Part shown: piece by piece, positions 1-5,824 of the stretch | How positions within the stretch are numbered: the stretch's first letter is position 1 | How the letters are laid out: every line of letters begins with the position of its first letter | NCBI GenBank assembly: GCA_003133345.1 | Contig: PKXB01000130.1 | Location: forward strand, 12,961 to 20,531 | Source: Hyphomicrobiales bacterium | GTDB lineage: Bacteria; Pseudomonadota; Alphaproteobacteria; Rhizobiales; Xanthobacteraceae | Reading direction: 5' to 3' | DNA: 7,571 nucleotides | The notes under the pieces: model-generated | Told to the model about the DNA's origin: nothing | Seen by the model: only the letters and a program-made list of their open reading frames with translations | Database searches by the model: none | Translations under genes and position numbers: made by a program

Positions 1-663
1 CACCAGAACGTCAACCGGTCGAGCGACATTGCGGCCATTTACGGCATTCCTGCGACCCTTATTGGTCCGCAAAACTGCGGGACTTTGGGGTTTAGTACCG
101 CGCTTGGTGTGCAACTATGCAACGAGGATGTTGCGAACGAGGACGCCGCCAAGATTGCCGCGATGTATAAATTCTCGACCGGGACCACGGTTGGCGTCAT
201 CGGCGAACGTCTGCACCGTTACGTCTCGGCGGATCTGGCTTTCCAGAATGAGCGTTCTCGGTACGGCACCTGGCTGGTCGTGAGCCAGCAACTGACGCCC
301 CAGGACAGTCTGCATTTCGGCTGGGCGCATGCGTTCAAGGCGGAAGGCGATCCGGGACAGCACAACTCCGGCACGCTCACGACCGACGGTGGTGCGGCGT
401 CATACGCTCCAAATGATAACCAGGCGGACATGCTCACCGCAGCGTACAAGCACATGTACTCCGAGAACTTGACCTGGTACACGAACGTGGCGGCGACCTT
501 CAACGGACCGAGCGCCCATTACGACCTCGGTGCCGGCGGACGCGGGGTCACCACCGATTGCCACGACGCCAGTAACGCGTCGGGTGGCATTAACTCCGCT
601 CCGCAATGCTGGACGGGCACAACGCTGGTGGGTATTTCCACCGGCCTGCAATGGAAGTTCTAA
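1..663 (+). CDS. Outer-membrane porin, C-terminal part (5' end outside window)
   Basis: The reading frame is open from base 1 to the TAA at 661-663 and gives 220 residues, so the N-terminus and signal peptide lie upstream of the window. The translation alternates polar and hydrophobic residues as expected of beta strands, for example around YKHMYSENLTWYTNVAATF, and ends in a strand finishing with GLQWKF. A terminal Phe is the usual signal by which the BAM complex recognises outer-membrane barrel proteins. Long Gly/Asn/Ser-rich stretches fit surface loops. Four cysteines (residues 26, 40, 187 and 203 of the visible part) fall in two pairs inside such loops. The likely role is passive diffusion of small solutes across the outer membrane. 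The exact family (Porin_4-like or the rhizobial Porin_2 type) cannot be settled by eye. Two hairpins follow the stop, so it is probably the last gene of its transcript. Confidence 0.8.
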   Translation, partial: HQNVNRSSDIAAIYGIPATLIGPQNCGTLGFSTALGVQLCNEDVANEDAAKIAAMYKFSTGTTVGVIGERLHRYVSADLAFQNERSRYGTWLVVSQQLTPQDSLHFGWAHAFKAEGDPGQHNSGTLTTDGGAASYAPNDNQADMLTAAYKHMYSENLTWYTNVAATFNGPSAHYDLGAGGRGVTTDCHDASNASGGINSAPQCWTGTTLVGISTGLQWKF

Positions 664-686
664 CGGCGCCTAGGGCATAGTCCCGG

Positions 687-713
687 CAGCGGCGGCGTTA
701 ATCGCCGCCGCTG
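687..713 (+). terminator. G/C-rich hairpin after the porin gene
   Basis: An 11-bp perfect inverted repeat (687-697 with 703-713, arms CAGCGGCGGCG/CGCCGCCGCTG) with a 5-base TTAAT loop begins 24 bases after the porin stop. It is not followed by a clear T tract. It may be a terminator or an mRNA 3'-end stabiliser. Confidence 0.5.
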
Positions 714-736
714 TGGTGTATGGCTCTTATTGCGAC

Positions 737-760
737 GGCCGGGCCTAGCGCCCGGCCTTT
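737..760 (+). terminator. Probable rho-independent terminator of the porin gene
   Basis: An 8-bp perfect stem (737-744 GGCCGGGC with 750-757 GCCCGGCC) with a 5-base loop is followed directly by TTT (758-760). The short T run is modest, but stem strength and position, downstream of the first hairpin and before the next gene, fit an intrinsic terminator. Confidence 0.55.
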
Positions 761-783
761 CGCATTAGCCCGGAACCGGCGGT

Positions 784-1308
784 ATGATCCCAGCGTTGGA
801 TCGAGCCATGTTCCCGTTGCTGTCGGACCGAACGAAATCCTTCATCGCCGTTTGCGCGGTTCTGGCCGTGGCGGTCTGCAATGTCGTGTTCGGTATGAAC
901 TGGGTGGCCGAGCGGCCACCCGCCCGGCCGCTCGCGGCGGTCACCGGCGTCGCTGAGCCGCCGATGCTGGCGAGCCCGCCGGTCCAGAGCCCGCTGGTGC
1001 CGGCCGCGGCCGGTAGCCCGCCATTGCAAGGCAACACCGCCGCCGCACCGCCGGCCAAGGGCGCGACCCGCCCGAACGCCGCCGCTCAAACGAATGCGCC
1101 GGCCGCCCCGCAGATCGGCGCGCCGCAACCCGACCCCGCGATCATAATAATGAACGAGCCGGCCGCACCGGCGGCTGGGGCGCCGCAACCGCTCTGCGAC
1201 GTGACGGCCTGCGCCGCCGCCTATCACTCGTTCACGGCGTCGGATTGCACCTATATGCCGAGCGCCGGTGTGCGGCGCCTGTGCACCAAGGGCACGCCGC
1301 CGCAGTAG
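784..1308 (+). CDS. Membrane-anchored Ala/Pro-rich protein with C-terminal BA14K-like module
   Basis: The 174-residue product has a short cytoplasmic N-terminus, a hydrophobic segment at about 19-40 (a signal anchor or uncleaved signal peptide), an Ala/Pro-rich linker at about 45-137, and a compact C-terminal module. The module has cysteines at 138, 143, 155 and 167 in the pattern C-x4-C-x3-YHSF-x3-DCTY-x6-RRLC. This resembles the BA14K family (named after a Brucella abortus immunoreactive protein), in which a Cys, a YRS(F/Y) stretch, and a closing Gly-x-Arg-Arg-x-Cys recur. The linker would let the module reach across the periplasm, and the paired cysteines suggest disulfides there. The biochemical function is unknown. 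An in-frame ATG at 808 has GGA seven bases upstream, so the start could be 808 (166 residues). The gene stands alone and is convergent with obgE. Confidence 0.7.
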   Translation: MIPALDRAMFPLLSDRTKSFIAVCAVLAVAVCNVVFGMNWVAERPPARPLAAVTGVAEPPMLASPPVQSPLVPAAAGSPPLQGNTAAAPPAKGATRPNAAAQTNAPAAPQIGAPQPDPAIIIMNEPAAPAAGAPQPLCDVTACAAAYHSFTASDCTYMPSAGVRRLCTKGTPPQ

Positions 1309-1375
1309 ATCGCCACCGAGCGGATCGACTTGGCCTTCGTGCATGAGGCCGTCGCTACGCCTTGCAGCGTTCGAT

Positions 1376-2691
<1,316 letters not shown>

Positions 2692-2711
<20 letters not shown>

Positions 2712-2991
2712 AGCCTTCGATCTCATTTCTGTGCAGGTAGCGAGCGGTTAGCGGGCGGATCAGGTGAAGACCATCCTTTATCCGAACTGTGAACACCACA
2801 AACATGGCGCGTCCTTGCGTATTTCGTCCGACAGCCATCATGCGGTGTTCGCTGCTGGAATGCCTTAGATCGGGAGCAACTTTTGGATTCTTCAGAAAGA
2901 ATGCTTCGATCTCGGCAATCGAGAGACCGTGCTTTTGGCACTTGTCCCGATTGCCAGCATCCCAATCGAAGCCATCGGCTGCGACGCCCAT
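2692..2991 (-). CDS. BrnT-type toxin (RelE-fold ribonuclease)
   Basis: The 99-residue product matches the BrnT pattern: FDWD near the start (8-11), KHGLS (20-24), an R-M-M-A-V-G strand (50-55), the hydrophobic strand MFVVFTV (63-69), and the closing IRPLTARYLHRNEIEGYE (78-95). BrnT of Brucella is a small RelE-like ribonuclease that cuts mRNA and stops growth until bound by its antitoxin. Here too the toxin gene comes first and the antitoxin second, overlapping its end. Length is normal and no frameshift is seen, so it is likely functional. The ATG at 2991 has no Shine-Dalgarno in front of it, and the next in-frame ATG (residue 51) would remove half the protein. A good promoter places the transcription start at or next to this ATG. 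The pair is AT-richer than its neighbours. Named by motif resemblance only, so no gene symbol is given. Confidence 0.85.
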
Positions 2992-2997
2992 TCGGGT

Positions 2998-3027
2998 GAT
3001 ATAGGCATTTGTCTATACAAACGTCAA
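2998..3027 (-). promoter_or_regulatory. Sigma-70 type promoter of the toxin-antitoxin (and perhaps obgE) operon
   Basis: On the minus strand TTGACG (3027-3022) is separated by 18 bases from TATATC (3003-2998), giving 5/6 and 4/6 matches to the housekeeping consensus. Six bases lie between the -10 box and the toxin ATG, so +1 falls on or beside the A of that ATG. This predicts a leaderless mRNA. Confidence 0.55.
3008..3021. promoter_or_regulatory. Palindromic candidate operator inside the toxin-antitoxin promoter
   Basis: TTTGT (3008-3012) and ACAAA (3017-3021) form a perfect inverted repeat around a 4-base CTAT centre. The repeat sits in the spacer between the -35 and -10 boxes. Ribbon-helix-helix antitoxins bind short palindromes in this position to repress their own operon, so this is the natural candidate for antitoxin or toxin-antitoxin complex binding. 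The binding is inferred, not shown. Confidence 0.45.
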
Positions 3028-3050
3028 TAATGGCAATGGCTAAATAATTG

Positions 3051-3078
3051 GGAATAAATCGACGCCTTGCCCGATCTA
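3051..3078 (+). promoter_or_regulatory. Candidate ECF-sigma promoter of the metallophosphoesterase operon
   Basis: GGAATA (3051-3056, preceded by G to give GGGAATA) is followed after 16 bases by GATCTA (3073-3078). Many ECF sigma factors recognise a GGAA-type -35 element with a 16-17 base spacer, and autoregulation from the front of the operon is common. The -10 element of this particular sigma factor is not known, so the call rests on the -35 and the position about 40 bases before the first ATG. Confidence 0.3.
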
Positions 3079-3117
3079 GTCCCCGTAGCCGCCTCACGCG
3101 CCACGGGAGACTTGACC

Positions 3118-4077
3118 ATGACCGACCACAATGACGGCCCCAGCCGCCGCACGGTGTTGGAATGCATGACCTGGGCGGGAACCGGGGTGCTGTGGACCAT
3201 CAGCGGCGGGGTGCCGCATTCACTCGGCCTGGTCGATGAGGCCAAAGCTTCGGAAGCCATGGCCGTCGACGCCAAATCTACCGGAGCTTTGGGTCTGACG
3301 TTCCTGCAGATCAGCGACAGCCATATGGGCTTCGACAAGCCGGCCAACCCGAATGCCAAGGGCACGCTGGAAGAGGCGATCACCCGCATCAAGGCGATCC
3401 CGCAAAAGCCCGCCTTCATGATCCACACCGGCGATATCACGCATCTGTCGAAGGAATCCGAATTCGACGACGCCGAAAAAATCATCTCGCAGGCCAAACT
3501 CGACGTGCACTACGTGCCGGGCGAGCACGACATCATCGACCCCGACATCAAAATTTACAAAGAGCGCTACGGCCGCGGCACCAAAGGCTCCGGCTATTAC
3601 AGCTTCGACGCCAATGGCGTGCATTTCCTGGGGCTCGTCAACGTCGCCAATCTCAAGGGCGGCGGCATGGGCAGTCTCGGCGACGAGCAGCTCGAATGGA
3701 TCGAGGACGATCTCAAAGGCCGCTCGGCCTCGACGCCGATCGTGGTGTTCGCGCATATCCCGCTGTGGTCGGTCTATCCGGCCTGGGGCTGGGGCACCGA
3801 GGATAGCGCGCGCGCGCTCGGTTATATGAAGCGCTTCGGCTCGGTGACCGTGCTCAACGGTCATATCCATCAGATCATGCAGAAGGTCGAAGGCAATGTG
3901 ACCTTCCACACCGCACTCTCGACCGCCTTTCCGCAGCCGGCGCCCGGCACGGCGCCGTCCGCCGGCCCGATGAAGGTACCGGCCGAGCAACTACGCAAGA
4001 TGCTCGGCACCGCCAGCGTGACGTTCAAGCAGGGCGAGCAGCGGCTCGCCATCATCGACACCCCGCTGCAGAGCTGA
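3118..4077 (+). CDS. Tat-exported calcineurin-type metallophosphoesterase
   Basis: The 319-residue product starts with a twin-arginine signal (SRRTVL at 9-14, then a weakly hydrophobic stretch to about 38), so it should cross the inner membrane folded and probably with metals loaded. The metallophosphoesterase fold follows: motif I DSH at 67-69, motif II GDITH at 105-109, motif III GEHD at 135-138, AHIP at 212-215, and GHIH at 248-251. These residues normally hold a two-metal centre that hydrolyses phosphate mono- or diesters. Motif III carries Glu where the family usually has Asn (GNH-D/E). The substrate cannot be told from sequence. The ATG at 3118 is preceded by GGGAGA seven bases upstream; a TTG at 3067 would add 17 residues, overlap the candidate promoter and displace the Tat motif from the N-terminus. 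It is the first gene of a four-gene operon, seven bases before the cupredoxin gene. Confidence 0.88.
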   Translation: MTDHNDGPSRRTVLECMTWAGTGVLWTISGGVPHSLGLVDEAKASEAMAVDAKSTGALGLTFLQISDSHMGFDKPANPNAKGTLEEAITRIKAIPQKPAFMIHTGDITHLSKESEFDDAEKIISQAKLDVHYVPGEHDIIDPDIKIYKERYGRGTKGSGYYSFDANGVHFLGLVNVANLKGGGMGSLGDEQLEWIEDDLKGRSASTPIVVFAHIPLWSVYPAWGWGTEDSARALGYMKRFGSVTVLNGHIHQIMQKVEGNVTFHTALSTAFPQPAPGTAPSAGPMKVPAEQLRKMLGTASVTFKQGEQRLAIIDTPLQS

Positions 4078-4084
4078 GCGCATC

Positions 4085-4432
4085 ATGAGTTTTGCAAGAA
4101 CTCTCGCGATCGGCGCGATGACCGGGCTTGTCGCTGCATTTATCGCGGCGGCGAGCCCAGCCCAGGCGGCAGACGTCGAGGTGAAGATCGACAATTTCAC
4201 CTTCAACCCGCAGCAGATCACGGTGAAGACCGGCGACACCGTGACCTGGACCAACCACGACGACATCCCGCACACGGTGACGTCGAAGACCATGGTGTTC
4301 CGATCGAAAGCGATGGATACCGACGACAAGTTCTCATTCACATTCGTGACACCGGGAAAATACGACTATTTTTGTTCCTTGCATCCGCATATGACCGGCT
4401 TGATTGTGGTCGAGGCGAGTGCGGGGAAGTAG
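4085..4432 (+). CDS. Periplasmic amicyanin-like cupredoxin (type 1 copper protein)
   Basis: The 115-residue precursor has a Sec signal peptide with a probable cut after ASPAQA (about residue 28), leaving a mature domain of about 87 residues. The mature part is a single cupredoxin barrel. Type 1 copper ligands are all present: His63 (IPHTV) and the C-terminal loop Cys97-x2-His100-x2-Met103 (CSLHPHM). The short C-x2-H-x2-M loop is typical of amicyanins and amicyanin-like small blue copper proteins. Its expected role is one-electron transfer, or copper holding, in the periplasm. No methylamine dehydrogenase gene is nearby, so the amicyanin partner should not be assumed. Only seven bases separate it from the metallophosphoesterase gene, and the sigma factor gene follows, so it is probably a target as well as a neighbour of that sigma factor. 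Confidence 0.9.
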   Translation: MSFARTLAIGAMTGLVAAFIAAASPAQAADVEVKIDNFTFNPQQITVKTGDTVTWTNHDDIPHTVTSKTMVFRSKAMDTDDKFSFTFVTPGKYDYFCSLHPHMTGLIVVEASAGK

Positions 4433-4439
4433 CATCCGG

Positions 4440-4500
4440 TGGGCGGCGCCGAACGATACGCTTTGCCCGCGGGCAAAGCTCCCGTAAGGATGGCCGGGTA
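4440..4500. repeat. Palindromic element between the cupredoxin and sigma factor genes
   Basis: Bases 4460-4479 form a perfect 20-bp palindrome, with arms GCTTTGCCCG and CGGGCAAAGC. It is flanked by GGTGGGCGGCGCC (4439-4451) and GGATGGCCGGG (4488-4498). G/C-rich palindromes built around GTGGGC, TTTGCCC and ATGGCCGGG are familiar as dispersed intergenic repeats in Bradyrhizobium-like genomes, and this looks like such an element. The repeat assignment is from memory of such motifs, not a search. In mRNA the palindrome could form a hairpin that protects or ends the upstream message and lowers sigma factor expression. Confidence 0.4.
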
Positions 4501-4504
4501 TCCG

Positions 4505-5071
4505 ATGATGGCGGGTGGCGTAGTTGACCTGAGCGAGGGCGGCAAGGCGGAGCGTTTCAAAGCGCTCGCCCTTCCGCACCTCGACGATGTCTACACGTTG
4601 GCGCGTTATCTGCTGCGCGGCGCCAGCGATGCCGACGACGCGGTGCAGGAATGTTATCTGCGCGCGTTCCGCCATTTCGACACGTTTCGCGGCGGGCCGA
4701 TCAAGCCTTGGCTGTTCGCGATCCTGCGCAATGTCTGCCATGCCGCCTATGCCGGCAGCGCCCGGCTCGTCTTCACGGCGGATGGCGCGGACGAGTCGCA
4801 GGCGGCGCCGATCTGGCGCGAGCACGGCGATACGCCGGAGCAGGCGATGCTGCGCCGGCACGAGTCGGAAACCATGCGCCGGCTGATCGGCGAACTGCCG
4901 GCGGAATTCCGCGAGATGATCGTGCTGCGTGAGATCAACGATCTGTCCTATCGCGATATCGCGACGGTAATCGAAGCGCCGATCGGAACGGTGATGTCGC
5001 GGCTGGCGCGTGCACGCGGAATGTTGCGCGAGGCCTGGATCGCGGCTGAAGGCGGGGGTGTATCACGATGA
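4505..5071 (+). CDS. ECF-type RNA polymerase sigma factor
   Basis: From the ATG at 4505 the product has 188 residues. Sigma region 2 lies at about 21-83 (LARYLLRGASDADDAVQECYLRAF, then the FRGGPIKPWLFAILRNVCH stretch) and region 4 at about 121-175, with helix-turn-helix LSYRDIATVIEAPIGTVMSR at 147-166. There is no region 1 or 3, as in ECF sigma factors, which direct polymerase to small stress regulons. The stop overlaps the anti-sigma ATG (ATGA), so the two are made in balance. The start is uncertain: GTG 4439 (210 residues), ATG 4490 (193) and ATG 4505 or 4508 are all in frame. The residues before 4505 are encoded by the palindromic element and do not look like sigma sequence, hence the shorter choice. 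The subgroup cannot be assigned safely by eye. Likely regulated by its own promoter ahead of the metallophosphoesterase gene and by the anti-sigma factor. Confidence 0.9.
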   Translation: MMAGGVVDLSEGGKAERFKALALPHLDDVYTLARYLLRGASDADDAVQECYLRAFRHFDTFRGGPIKPWLFAILRNVCHAAYAGSARLVFTADGADESQAAPIWREHGDTPEQAMLRRHESETMRRLIGELPAEFREMIVLREINDLSYRDIATVIEAPIGTVMSRLARARGMLREAWIAAEGGGVSR

Positions 5072-5823
5072 ATTGCGACGAAGCCAGCATCCTGATGCAC
5101 GCGCTGATCGACGGCGAGCTCGACGCCGGGCATGCGCGCGAACTTGAGACGCATATCGCGACTTGCGCGGGCTGCGCGGCGCGGCTGCGCGAATTCCATG
5201 AGCTGCACAAAATGATGACGCCGGCGGGTCTGCGCTATACTGCGCCGGCGAGCCTGCGCGTGAGCATCGAAGGCAAGTTGCCGGCGCCGCGCTTAGCCGC
5301 CGCCAGCCGCCGCTCGGTGCTGCGGGGCTTCGCGGTCGGCGCCACTGCGAGCGCGCTGGCCGCGTCCGGCCTGCTGGTGATGGTGATGCGCGGCGACGAC
5401 GAGCGGCGCGTGCTCGGCGAAGTCGTCTCGGCGCATCTGCGTTCGCTGCAGGCGCAGCATTTGACCGACGTGGTTTCCACCGACCAGCATACGGTCAAGC
5501 CGTGGTTCAATGGCCGCTTAGATGTGGCGCCACCGGTGGCCGAGCTGACCGCGCAGGGTTTCACGCTGCTGGGCGGCCGGCTCGATTATGTCGATGCCAA
5601 GCCGGTGGCGGCCATCGTCTATCGCCGCCGCGTGCACATCATCAATCTGTTTTGCGCGCCGGCGCCGGGCTCGGCCAACCGCAGCGCGACGATGGAGAGC
5701 CTGCACGGCTTCAATGTGCGGCGCTGGAGCGAGAACGGCCTCAATCTCTGGGCGGTCAGCGACATCAATGCCGACGAGCTGATGGAATTCGGCGAGAAAT
5801 TCGAGGCCGCGCTCAGGCAGTAG
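5068..5823 (+). CDS. Transmembrane zinc-finger anti-sigma factor
   Basis: The 251-residue product begins with a ZAS-type anti-sigma domain (zf-HC2-like): Cys3, His29, Cys33 and Cys36 in the order C...H-x3-C-x2-C, within about 1-60. This cytoplasmic part binds the ECF sigma factor. A basic stretch SRRSVLRG (80-87) leads into one transmembrane helix at about 88-107. The remaining part, 108-251, is a periplasmic domain with one cysteine (196), which would sense the signal or be cut by proteases to free the sigma factor. It belongs to the general RsiW-like class; no closer match is claimed. The 4-base ATGA overlap with the sigma gene supports the pairing. The stop at 5821-5823 is one base from the stop of the convergent rhodanese gene. 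Confidence 0.88.
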   Translation: MNCDEASILMHALIDGELDAGHARELETHIATCAGCAARLREFHELHKMMTPAGLRYTAPASLRVSIEGKLPAPRLAAASRRSVLRGFAVGATASALAASGLLVMVMRGDDERRVLGEVVSAHLRSLQAQHLTDVVSTDQHTVKPWFNGRLDVAPPVAELTAQGFTLLGGRLDYVDAKPVAAIVYRRRVHIINLFCAPAPGSANRSATMESLHGFNVRRWSENGLNLWAVSDINADELMEFGEKFEAALRQ

Positions 5824-5824
5824 T

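Noticed and set aside
745..1344. Minus-strand open frame of 199 codons opposite the BA14K-like gene
   Set aside because: The translation is dominated by Arg and Gly, with no domain. The + strand frame has a membrane segment and a structured cysteine module.
1332..1350. Possible terminator between the BA14K-like gene and obgE (GGCCT with AGGCC)
   Set aside because: The stem is only five base pairs with a nine-base loop and no T tract on either strand, which is too weak to call.
3067..3117. N-terminal extension of the metallophosphoesterase from the TTG at 3067
   Set aside because: TTG is a rare start, no Shine-Dalgarno precedes it, and the extension overlaps the candidate promoter. The ATG at 3118 has GGGAGA seven bases upstream and puts the Tat motif at the proper distance from the N-terminus.
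3220..3990. Minus-strand open frame of 256 codons opposite the metallophosphoesterase
   Set aside because: It lies wholly within a gene whose active-site motifs are all visible, and its composition is that of an antisense shadow.
4439..4504. Sigma factor starting at the GTG at 4439
   Set aside because: The added residues are encoded by a palindromic element and do not resemble the start of an ECF sigma factor. It cannot be fully excluded, because a GGGGAAG lies about nine bases upstream.
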